NCBI GenBank assembly: GCA_016839875.1
Contig: JAEOTK010000045.1
Span: 1-15,757, forward strand
Reading direction: 5' to 3'
DNA length: 15,757 nucleotides
Source: Candidatus Heimdallarchaeota archaeon
GTDB taxonomy: Archaea; Asgardarchaeota; Heimdallarchaeia; Heimdallarchaeales; Heimdallarchaeaceae
In this document: piece by piece, positions 1 to 6,825 of the stretch
Layout: every line of letters starts with the position of its first letter
Position numbering within the stretch: the stretch's first letter is position 1
The notes under the pieces: model-generated
What the model saw: only the letters and a program-made list of their open reading frames with translations
Told to the model about the DNA's origin: nothing
The model's database searches: none
Translations under genes and position numbers: made by a program

Positions 1-1223
1 ATGGGTTAACTATCGATCAACTAGAATCTGCTGCTGAACATACAAAAGGAACATATATACTTCTTGGAGGAGATGGTCCTCAAACTGAGGATTTACCAGA
101 TATCGTAGGAGAATTAATTGTCAAATACAGTGTTGAACTTGATCTGAAAATAACTGCAGTCTTGAGTCATATAACTTCAGATGATACTAGAGAATCAAAA
201 GAACAGAAATTTGTGATTTTGATTGATGAACTTCCTCCTGAAATAGACTGTTGGATTTATTTCAGTGAAAATATAGCTTCAGATGAGAAATTTGTTAACA
301 TTATGAGCGAAGTAAAAGACGTTACTGGTACTGCATTTGTTGAAACTTTTTACAAATTCAATGGAGATGAGTTTTGGAATACTGTAAATGGTAGTCATAT
401 AATGTATGATATATTTCTATTATCGTTGGAGTTTACCTCAGAAAAAACTAATCTATATCTTAGATTGTATGCAGAAGATTGGCTTGGAAACGGTAATTTT
501 ACTGATGTTCTCGAATTTGATTTAACTAATTCAGATGATTATACATCAATTGAAAAATCAAAGAAGAAGGAGTTGTTGCTTATACCTGATCACAACATTA
601 TTTGCAAACTGAAAGCAGATTTAAATGAGGATTCACACGGAATAGTACTCACAGAAACTGATGCAGTTTTTAATGTAAGTATAGTTGACGTACGAACAAG
701 TCAACTTGTTGAAGAACAGAAAAATGAATCAGTTGTTCAATTTCCAATACCATCTGATAATGACATCAAGCTTTTATTATCAGCTGAAGATTTCGTTAGT
801 GTTCAAATTACAAATACCATTCCTGAATCTCTAGAGTTTCAATTTGAGATTGAGAGAAACATAACAGAAATCGATGCTTATCTGTTCAAAATAAATAACA
901 CATTTGATGATGAATATAATCGAAGTATCTTTGCGGATTCTCAAATAGTCCAAACTGGGATTTATGTTTTCAATGCTAGTACTTGGGAATTGATTATACT
1001 AGGCAGTGCGGAGGTACTTCTACCAGAAGGAGAATTCTTTGTTCTTATTGTAACAGTGTATCATACAGGGGAGATTTACATCTCGTTCAATTATGAAGAT
1101 TGGTATGACCCTTATGACCATTACTACTATGCAAATGCAACATCATGGCCTTGGATGTTCTTCATATTAGGGTTATGTACCTTGATATTCGCTTATAGAT
1201 TTAGAAGGAGGAAATTACAATGA
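1..1223 (+). CDS. VWA-domain surface protein, 5' partial
   Basis: The frame is open to the left window edge (first full codon at 3), so about 406 C-terminal residues are visible. The first ~45 align with the end of the VWA domain of the downstream gene (both carry LTI-[DE]-QL, GPQT and VELDLK), so the missing part should hold the signal peptide and the metal-binding DxSxS motif. A long beta-rich ectodomain with several N-x-S/T sites follows, then a membrane-adjacent YDPYDHYY stretch, one hydrophobic segment (WMFFILGLCTLIFAY) and a short basic tail (RFRRRKLQ). This is a type I topology with nearly everything outside the cell. The stop overlaps the next start as ATGA. By eye about 40% of residues match the paralogue, so this is an old tandem duplication. 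Ligand and role are unknown. An internal ATG at 162 is not the real start, because homology continues upstream of it. Confidence 0.85.
   Translation, partial: GLTIDQLESAAEHTKGTYILLGGDGPQTEDLPDIVGELIVKYSVELDLKITAVLSHITSDDTRESKEQKFVILIDELPPEIDCWIYFSENIASDEKFVNIMSEVKDVTGTAFVETFYKFNGDEFWNTVNGSHIMYDIFLLSLEFTSEKTNLYLRLYAEDWLGNGNFTDVLEFDLTNSDDYTSIEKSKKKELLLIPDHNIICKLKADLNEDSHGIVLTETDAVFNVSIVDVRTSQLVEEQKNESVVQFPIPSDNDIKLLLSAEDFVSVQITNTIPESLEFQFEIERNITEIDAYLFKINNTFDDEYNRSIFADSQIVQTGIYVFNASTWELIILGSAEVLLPEGEFFVLIVTVYHTGEIYISFNYEDWYDPYDHYYYANATSWPWMFFILGLCTLIFAYRFRRRKLQ
1204..1212 (+). promoter_or_regulatory. Ribosome binding site of second VWA gene
   Basis: The purine-rich stretch GAAGGAGGA ends 7 nt before the ATG at 1220 and matches the 3' end of archaeal 16S rRNA well. 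It lies inside the preceding coding region. This is the typical arrangement for an internal operon gene, in contrast to the leaderless-type starts elsewhere in the window. Confidence 0.7.
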
Positions 1224-3358
1224 AAACAATCTCCAAACTTCTAATTCTATCTTTTGTTCTAAGCTGTATTTTTCAGTTTAGTGCATTAGCTTTAGGGGAA
1301 CAACAAGACGACAGTATTGTTACTTATGTTCCCAGCGAGGTGACCAATCCTTTGGATAATGTTACAATAGAGATGATAACTAGTTTGACATCATATAGAG
1401 AAGACAATATTCCAAGTATACTACCAGGAGAATCTTTTACAGTACAATTCAATATAACAAATGAATCAGATCAACAACTTCAGCAATTAGAGTTTTATCC
1501 TGAAGTTAATGGTTATGGAGAGTTTCTAGATAATTCAACTATTACAAAAAGCTCAATGTCTAGCGGAGAATCTTGGTTAACTGGTGAATACAGTGTTAAT
1601 GTAATCTCTGAAAGCTCAGTTGTAGGATCTCCTTTAGACCTAGTAATTGCCTTAGATATTTCAGGCTCTATGCAGGATGAAATTGATGTATTAAAAGCTG
1701 ATTTGATAAATGTTATAGAGGAAGTAAGTAGTATAGTTCCTGACGTAAGAATCGGACTAGTCTTTTTCGGAGGTCCTTATACTTTTGATAATCAAAATCC
1801 TTACAACAATCCAGCGTTAGTACATCAACTTACTGACGATACTCAGCACATTACAGACGTCTTAGCTGCTACATCTGCAAATAATGGTTATGAGCCTTGG
1901 GGAGACGCACTTTGGGTAGCTAAGAATCAATTAGATTGGAGATCTGAAGCAGTAAAACTCGTAACTTTGATAACAGATGAACCTTGTGATGCAGGGATGA
2001 TTGTTGGAGATGGACCACCAGAACAATTTTCTGGAATTGATTATAATGGTCCTATACTCTATGAACTGTTTTCTAATTTTGCTTTTGATAGGTTCATTCT
2101 CTGCACTATTGCTGCTTCTGGAGCTGATAGTCTTACCATTGAGCAACTGCAAGCTGGAGCTGCGACTACAGGAGGTACCTATATTCAAATAGGTGGAGGA
2201 GGTCCTCAAACAAGTGACATGCCATCTATAATAGGTGAATTCATTGAGACTTATGCAGTAGAATTGGATCTTAAACTAACAGCAGTTTTTAGTTGCTTAA
2301 ATGCCAGTGATGAAAGAGAGTTCAAGGAAGAGATTTTCACCGTCTTACTTGATGACATGCCACCTGAAATAGATCAATGGGTATACTTCAGCGAAGACTT
2401 TGTTACAGACGAGAAATTTGTTAATATCATATGTGATGTAAAAGATGTAACTGGAGTGCCATATGTAGAAATTTACTTTAGATTTGATGGACTTGGTTGG
2501 TGGATCACTACAAATTCAACACCAATCAGTGATGATCGATATCTGCTATCTTTACCAATCACCGATACAAACACATTGCTACAATACCAGATTTTCACAA
2601 AAGATTATCTTAACAATGAGATCTTAACAGAAGTGTTCGAAGTTGACCTAACAGAAACTGAGCAGTATTCCTTACTTCCTTCTGGAAAACGAGAAGTAAT
2701 AGAATTGATTCCAAATCAAAGCATTGTAGTTTATCTGAAAGGAAATGCTAATTCAGACTCTATAGGTATTGTATTCACACCAAATCTTTACAATGAATTC
2801 AGCGTAATAGCAGCTAATGTAAATGATTCACAGTTGGTCCTTAGTGCAAGTGATACTCATTCTGAATTTGTAACTGTACCTACTGGACATGATTTGAAAA
2901 TGCAATTCATGTCTGATGAGCAAACTAGTATTGTTATAGCAAACGTCGTCCCAGAAGAAATTTACTTTGGTGATAATTTCAAACGCGACATAGGATTTGA
3001 TGATGCAATACTCCTTAAGATTGACAATAGAATTGACAAAAATGACATCAGAAGCATTCTAGCAGATTCAAAAGTTGTAGAGACTAAAATCAACATCTTC
3101 AACTCCACAGATTATAATTTGATATCAAGTGGACATTCTGAAGTTGTTCTACCTGAAGAATTGTGTTATGTCTTAATCTATCCCAACTATCATGAAGGAG
3201 AGATACTGGTATCATATAATTTTGAAAGCGTAAATGAGCCGTATGACCACTACTATGCCCCCCATGAAACATCATCTTGGTCCTATCTAACAATCCTGGT
3301 TGCTTTTATTGCGCTTCTATTTGTAGTAAAAACTAAGAGAAGGTGGAGAAATGAGTAA
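1220..3358 (+). CDS. VWA-domain type I membrane protein
   Basis: The 712-residue product has an N-terminal signal peptide (about 1-25, hydrophobic 7-24). A linker follows to ~138, then a VWA domain at about 139-348 with the MIDAS motif DISGS at 146-150 and a second metal-site loop LITDE at 250-254. A beta-rich ectodomain runs from about 350 to 680. One membrane segment lies at 688-703, followed by the basic tail KTKRRWRNE. The third MIDAS loop reads YEPWGDAL (224-231), with Glu where classical VWA domains have Thr. Together with the following DWR and TDEP this recalls the integrin-beta style of VWA domain. VWA domains usually bind protein partners through a divalent cation; the partner here is unknown. 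The start is set by a strong ribosome binding site (AAGGAGG at 1205-1211) and ATGA overlap with the upstream gene. The stop overlaps the RING gene by 8 nt, so the three genes are probably translationally coupled. Confidence 0.9.
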   Translation: MKTISKLLILSFVLSCIFQFSALALGEQQDDSIVTYVPSEVTNPLDNVTIEMITSLTSYREDNIPSILPGESFTVQFNITNESDQQLQQLEFYPEVNGYGEFLDNSTITKSSMSSGESWLTGEYSVNVISESSVVGSPLDLVIALDISGSMQDEIDVLKADLINVIEEVSSIVPDVRIGLVFFGGPYTFDNQNPYNNPALVHQLTDDTQHITDVLAATSANNGYEPWGDALWVAKNQLDWRSEAVKLVTLITDEPCDAGMIVGDGPPEQFSGIDYNGPILYELFSNFAFDRFILCTIAASGADSLTIEQLQAGAATTGGTYIQIGGGGPQTSDMPSIIGEFIETYAVELDLKLTAVFSCLNASDEREFKEEIFTVLLDDMPPEIDQWVYFSEDFVTDEKFVNIICDVKDVTGVPYVEIYFRFDGLGWWITTNSTPISDDRYLLSLPITDTNTLLQYQIFTKDYLNNEILTEVFEVDLTETEQYSLLPSGKREVIELIPNQSIVVYLKGNANSDSIGIVFTPNLYNEFSVIAANVNDSQLVLSASDTHSEFVTVPTGHDLKMQFMSDEQTSIVIANVVPEEIYFGDNFKRDIGFDDAILLKIDNRIDKNDIRSILADSKVVETKINIFNSTDYNLISSGHSEVVLPEELCYVLIYPNYHEGEILVSYNFESVNEPYDHYYAPHETSSWSYLTILVAFIALLFVVKTKRRWRNE

Positions 3359-4670
3359 AAAAGTTAATCTTCTCTCTGCTCTACTTCTTTTTTCTTTTTT
3401 GATACTTCTCGTATCAAGAAGTAGTTTTGAGATTACATCAAATCAAAGTCTAAATTCAATTGAATCAGAGTATCTACTCAGAGTAGACTATAAAGAAAAT
3501 GAAACCATATATTATGTAGATTCACTTGACTCTGTTATTGATTTTAAGATTCAATGTTATGAATGGGGAGAGGGATACGATCAAACCTACGAAGGATTAG
3601 TTGTTGAATTGAGATTTGACAACAACCACAGTCTAATGAACAGCTGGTTAATACTGCGAGGTGATTTTAATGAACATCATTTTACTTCAGAATCACCAGT
3701 ATCAGGAATAATTCAAATTGTGTTTTATGCAATAAACGTCATGAGTGTAGACTTCAAACTTAAAATGTCAGAGGATTTTCCTATTTGGGCATATGATACA
3801 TATCTTCTGAATGAAGAAAGAGTATTCTTCGGAATCGAACGGTCTGTTCATGATTACTCATTTGTTAATAAAATAATCTTATTGCTTCATAAGAGTCATG
3901 GAGAAGCATTTAATTTTTCAGTTATAATTCAAGATGATTCAGGAAGAACAGTTGAAAACCAAACCTTCCCTTATTATGCTTATGAATACAACGGTATAGA
4001 ATTAGAAATTGCCGGGGGATTAATGGATCATGAATGGTATTCAATTAGCTTAGTAGCACAAGAGATGAGTAATCTCTCATTCATCCGAGTTCGATATTTC
4101 TATGACCATTATCAGACTCCAAATATCGGAAGACTATTCTTAAATCCACAGAATCAATCAATTAGTACAATTCCAATTGACACTTTTCACGCAGATCCTA
4201 ATTTCGAGTGGGTAATTGAAGATGAAGGAGATATTATTGTTGATCCTCCTGACATGACTTGGTTAATAATATTAGTTCAAGTAGTAATTTACGTGGTTTA
4301 TGTAGGATTGTATGGTACTACAGTTATACTGGTGATAAAATATTTAGTTAAGTGGAGCAGAAGAAAGAAAGAACTCGACGAATCTAAACCTTCTTTGAAA
4401 TATGAACAGATGAGTGAACATCATGTTACTTATGCACCTGAGCAAGTTTATGGAGTTAGTTTCACTCAAGCAACTGCAGATTACAGCCTTGAAAGCGATG
4501 AAGCAATGAATGTGATTTGTTCAGTCTGCTTACAAAAAATAACTAGTCATTCGGACCTTATCAGATGCCCTTCCTGTGATGTAGCATTTCACAAGAATCA
4601 TCTACACCAATGGATTGTCAACAATAACAGTTGTCCTGCCTGCAAAGCAAGTTTGAGAATCACTAAATGA
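3351..4670 (+). CDS. Transmembrane RING-finger protein, E3-like
   Basis: The 439-residue product has a signal or anchor segment at 8-22, an ectodomain at about 25-300 with several N-x-S/T sites, and a strong membrane segment at 303-331. A basic stop-transfer follows (KWSRRKK, 334-340), then a ~50-residue linker and a C-terminal RING-like zinc finger. Ligand candidates in order are C390-x2-C393, C406-x2-C409, H414-x2-H417 and C428-x2-C431, with W421 and P429 as in RING ubiquitin ligases. The basic stop-transfer places the RING in the cytoplasm. The order signal peptide, ectodomain, membrane segment, RING is also found in eukaryotic membrane RING ligases such as the PA-TM-RING group, but I see no protease-associated domain. 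E3 activity is inferred from the fold and needs an E1/E2/ubiquitin set elsewhere in the genome. The gene overlaps the upstream VWA gene by 8 nt and ends at a T-rich hairpin, so it is the last gene of the operon. The ectodomain matches no family I recognise. Confidence 0.85.
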   Translation: MSKKVNLLSALLLFSFLILLVSRSSFEITSNQSLNSIESEYLLRVDYKENETIYYVDSLDSVIDFKIQCYEWGEGYDQTYEGLVVELRFDNNHSLMNSWLILRGDFNEHHFTSESPVSGIIQIVFYAINVMSVDFKLKMSEDFPIWAYDTYLLNEERVFFGIERSVHDYSFVNKIILLLHKSHGEAFNFSVIIQDDSGRTVENQTFPYYAYEYNGIELEIAGGLMDHEWYSISLVAQEMSNLSFIRVRYFYDHYQTPNIGRLFLNPQNQSISTIPIDTFHADPNFEWVIEDEGDIIVDPPDMTWLIILVQVVIYVVYVGLYGTTVILVIKYLVKWSRRKKELDESKPSLKYEQMSEHHVTYAPEQVYGVSFTQATADYSLESDEAMNVICSVCLQKITSHSDLIRCPSCDVAFHKNHLHQWIVNNNSCPACKASLRITK

Positions 4671-4672
4671 CT

Positions 4673-4715
4673 CTCTTTTTTCTTATTTTTCTTTAGATTT
4701 TTAGATGAAAAATCT
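4673..4715 (+). terminator. Terminator of the VWA-RING operon
   Basis: Runs of T at 4678-4694 begin 8 nt after the RING gene stop. They are followed by a perfect 8-bp inverted repeat, AGATTTTT (4695-4702) and AAAAATCT (4708-4715), with a 5-nt loop. Archaeal termination mainly needs the T-rich tract; the hairpin may add to it or stabilise the 3' end. Confidence 0.5.
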
Positions 4716-4748
4716 TTCAAAAAAGAAACTCATGTATCAATGTTAGTT

Positions 4749-4756
4749 TTTTTAAA
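4749..4756 (+). promoter_or_regulatory. TATA box of the Lrp/AsnC-domain gene
   Basis: TTTTTAAA is a reasonable archaeal TATA element. A start about 25 nt downstream (~4778) would leave a ~22-nt leader before the ATG at 4800. It would exclude the upstream in-frame ATG at 4740 as start codon. Confidence 0.4.
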
Positions 4757-4799
4757 CCCTTTTGAAAAAAATAACATCAAGATAGAAATAGTGATTGAT

Positions 4800-5033
4800 A
4801 TGACACAAGCTGCTTACATCTTACTGAATGTTCAACAAGGAATGCTAGAGAAGGTTCAACAGGGACTTCATGATATGAAAGAAGTAACAGAAGTATACGC
4901 TGTTTATGGGATCTATGATTTAATTGTCAAAATTGAATTTGGAACTATGGATGAGCTCAAAAATCAAGTGCTAAACAATAATATTATTCTTGAGGGTGTA
5001 AAGAACTCAATGACTATGATTTGTGTCAACTAA
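4800..5033 (+). CDS. Lrp/AsnC ligand-binding (RAM) domain protein
   Basis: The 77-residue product begins MTQAAYILLN and shows the beta-alpha-beta-beta-alpha-beta pattern of the effector-binding domain of Lrp/AsnC regulators. Visible features are AAYILLNVQQG for strand 1, V-x-E-V-Y-A-V-Y-G-I-Y-D for strands 2-3, and a final strand ending in TMICVN. There is no helix-turn-helix, so this is a stand-alone domain. Such proteins form dimers or octamers that bind amino acids and may modulate full-length Lrp proteins; the ligand here cannot be read. I chose ATG 4800 because the domain starts there and a TATA-like element lies just upstream. The in-frame ATG at 4740 would add 20 residues, poorly matching the family. 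GTG 4791 is an alternative. The stop sits 1 nt from the convergent cdc6 stop. Confidence 0.8.
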   Translation: MTQAAYILLNVQQGMLEKVQQGLHDMKEVTEVYAVYGIYDLIVKIEFGTMDELKNQVLNNNIILEGVKNSMTMICVN

Positions 5034-5034
5034 T

Positions 5035-6240
5035 TTATCTCTCTTTTTCAGAATCATATTGTTCAAGAATATTTTCTATTCTTTCGACTAACACAGATGC
5101 AGGAATATCGAATGTTGTTATACTTGCTCTCCTTCCTCTCTTTCCTTCTTCTACAGGTCCAACACTCTTACCTATGATTCCTACTTTGTGAAGAGTTTCA
5201 AGAGCAGATCTAAATGTTGATTTTCCCCTTGGATCTATGTCATACTCCTCGCAGGTAACAACATAACTATCATACCCATCTTCAACAGTAGTTGAAGTTA
5301 TTCCTTTCACTGATAATTTCCTAGCTACTCCTAATGCAGCAATTAGTTCTTGAACCCTCAGTTCATCAAAGACATCTCTTCTCAGTTCTGGATAAACATC
5401 AGCTTTCGCTGCTCTGATATATTCAGGGTTTATGAAATTCTCATTCTTTAAATCTGCTAATTTTCCTGAACGATATAATATTTCTAATCCATGTCTTGCA
5501 TTTTGTGAAGAAGAACAGATATCAGCAATAAGATTTAGAGTTTCTTCAGAGTATGCAGTTGGATAAAGTGCAATTCCTGCTCTATATTCTAGAATTGTAA
5601 GCAATTTATCTCTTTTATAACCTGAGATATCCATCTGATCATGAATGTGTCCAGAAAGAGGTACATTCAAGAGAGATCTATATTCAATTGGTCTAGAAAT
5701 AATTATGGTTGATATCATGCTTTGCTCTGATCCAAAATATTCTCCTGCATGAAATATACTTAGAATATCTTCAGAGTCGAGCATGTTAGCTTCATCTAAT
5801 CCTATTATTAAACGAATATCCTCTCTAGTTAATCTTTTTACAAGCATATCCAGAATTTCTTCATCACTAAATCCTCTTGATTGTATCCTGAAATGCTCTG
5901 ATAATATATTTCTTAAAATAGCAGTTTTACTTCTAAAGGAATGACAGTTGTAATAGAGAAATTTTACATTAATATGGTGTGAATTAGCTGCTTCTTCAAA
6001 TCTTTTCATTGTGTATTTGCATAAGTTTGTTTTGCCTACACCAGCATGACCAATTATTGCTACATTTACTGAGAACGATCCTTCACGTCCTAAGAGTGAT
6101 CTAAAGTTTCTTGCTAACCGAGAGATATCGTCTTCTCTTGTAGGTAGCTCAGGTGGTACAAACTCAGGGTAAAGTGAGGATTCATTTTTGAAGATAGACT
6201 TTCCAAACATTGCGTCTTCAACATGGTTATAGCCAGACAT
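5035..6240 (-). CDS. cdc6: Orc1/Cdc6-type replication initiator ATPase
   Basis: The 401-residue product has an AAA+ domain followed by a C-terminal winged helix. The entry motif PPELPTREDD is typical of archaeal Orc1/Cdc6. Walker A is GHAGVGKT (64-71), Walker B is IIGLDEA (145-151), and a sensor-2-like arginine lies in NARHGLEIL (R249). The winged helix is at about 290-385. These proteins bind origin DNA with ATP and load the MCM helicase. The sensor-1 strand reads IIISRP where most relatives have Ser-Asn, so this may be a divergent paralogue with altered hydrolysis; a role outside initiation is possible. The start at 6240 has the ribosome binding site AAGGAG 8 nt upstream. The frame opens further to a TTG at 6279 with no such support. 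A TATA-like element near 6310-6318 gives a ~48-nt leader. Confidence 0.88.
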   Translation of the reverse strand: MSGYNHVEDAMFGKSIFKNESSLYPEFVPPELPTREDDISRLARNFRSLLGREGSFSVNVAIIGHAGVGKTNLCKYTMKRFEEAANSHHINVKFLYYNCHSFRSKTAILRNILSEHFRIQSRGFSDEEILDMLVKRLTREDIRLIIGLDEANMLDSEDILSIFHAGEYFGSEQSMISTIIISRPIEYRSLLNVPLSGHIHDQMDISGYKRDKLLTILEYRAGIALYPTAYSEETLNLIADICSSSQNARHGLEILYRSGKLADLKNENFINPEYIRAAKADVYPELRRDVFDELRVQELIAALGVARKLSVKGITSTTVEDGYDSYVVTCEEYDIDPRGKSTFRSALETLHKVGIIGKSVGPVEEGKRGRRASITTFDIPASVLVERIENILEQYDSEKER

Positions 6241-6248
6241 TCCAAGTT

Positions 6249-6254
6249 CTCCTT
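6249..6254 (-). promoter_or_regulatory. Ribosome binding site deciding the cdc6 start
   Basis: AAGGAG read on the minus strand lies 8 nt before the ATG at 6240. It favours this ATG over the TTG 13 codons further upstream. Confidence 0.65.
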
Positions 6255-6307
6255 GACAAAAGATATCGTGTGTTATCAAATAAAAAATCTTCTGTTAATA
6301 TGACAAG

Positions 6308-6342
6308 AATTTATATTTAGTAAAAACACAATAATTTTAAAA
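6308..6342. promoter_or_regulatory. Divergent promoter region, cdc6 / GNAT gene
   Basis: This AT-rich stretch lies between the two divergent genes. On the minus strand, AAATATAAA (6310-6318) fits a TATA box starting transcription near 6290 for cdc6. On the plus strand, TTTTAAAA (6335-6342) is about 29 nt before the GNAT ATG at 6368, consistent with a leaderless or nearly leaderless mRNA. Confidence 0.45.
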
Positions 6343-6367
6343 CCTATTTTTAAGTGAAAATGGTAAA

Positions 6368-6811
6368 ATGAACTCTGAGCAACAAAAGAATGGTAAGATT
6401 ATTGTGCATCTTATAGAGTATGATGAAGTTCCTGACATTAGCTTTCCTTTCTTTACATCTTATAGAATGTTCTTTGATGACCAAATAAGATGTTACGGAT
6501 TTTTTCAAGATGAAGAATTAGTTGCTGTAACTGCAATCATCCCTGATGAACCTGATTTTGAAGGAGGTTTTTCTTCTATTGGAAGCCCAATCATTTACGT
6601 TTTCGAGGTTAGAGAGGATATGAGAAGGAAAGGAATCGGGTATGATTGCGCTCAAATTTTAATTACTAGTGTAATAGAAGATGATACCATTCAACTATGT
6701 TGTTCACCATTTGTACAACCGTTTTGGCAAAAAGTAGGATTTGAGATAGTCTACTTTGATCAATCCCTTTATATGAATAAAATGGTTCTAAAAAAAGATG
6801 AGAAAATATAA
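6368..6811 (+). CDS. GNAT-family N-acetyltransferase
   Basis: The 147-residue product has the GNAT core. Strand 4 followed by the acetyl-CoA pyrophosphate loop is at 76-95 (YVFEVREDMRRKGIGYDCA, with R86-R87-K88-G89-I90-G91 as the Q/R-x-x-G-x-G/A motif). A C-terminal motif-B-like stretch PFWQKVGFEIVYF lies at 118-130. The family transfers acetyl groups from acetyl-CoA to amines of proteins, amino acids or small molecules; nothing here defines the acceptor. The length is normal for a single-domain member. The start is the first in-frame ATG and lies ~29 nt after a TATA-like element. It ends within a hairpin shared with the convergent deoA gene. Confidence 0.85.
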   Translation: MNSEQQKNGKIIVHLIEYDEVPDISFPFFTSYRMFFDDQIRCYGFFQDEELVAVTAIIPDEPDFEGGFSSIGSPIIYVFEVREDMRRKGIGYDCAQILITSVIEDDTIQLCCSPFVQPFWQKVGFEIVYFDQSLYMNKMVLKKDEKI

Positions 6812-6819
6812 TTTCTCAT
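6798..6819. terminator. Bidirectional hairpin between GNAT gene and deoA
   Basis: A perfect 8-bp inverted repeat, ATGAGAAA (6798-6805) and TTTCTCAT (6812-6819), surrounds a 6-nt loop that contains the GNAT stop codon. It lies between two convergent genes whose stops are 14 nt apart. It may mark the 3' end of both transcripts. Confidence 0.45.
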
Positions 6820-6825
6820 TACTTC

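Noticed and set aside
162..1223. Complete gene starting at ATG 162
   Set aside because: The frame is open to the window edge and the upstream 53 codons align with the end of the VWA domain of the next gene, so this is a truncated view of a longer gene.
1931..2209. Antisense and other-frame ORFs inside the VWA, deoA, adenine deaminase and hydrolase genes
   Set aside because: They lie wholly within well-supported genes, have no family similarity and no start signals of their own.
4740..4799. N-terminal extension of the Lrp/AsnC-domain protein
   Set aside because: The extra residues do not fit the domain, and the likely TATA box falls inside this extension.
6241..6279. TTG start for cdc6 13 codons upstream
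   Set aside because: No ribosome binding site precedes the TTG, whereas AAGGAG lies 8 nt before the ATG at 6240.
6241..6367. Replication origin next to cdc6
   Set aside because: The region is AT-rich, but I see no repeated origin-recognition-box-like elements; its content is explained by two divergent promoters.
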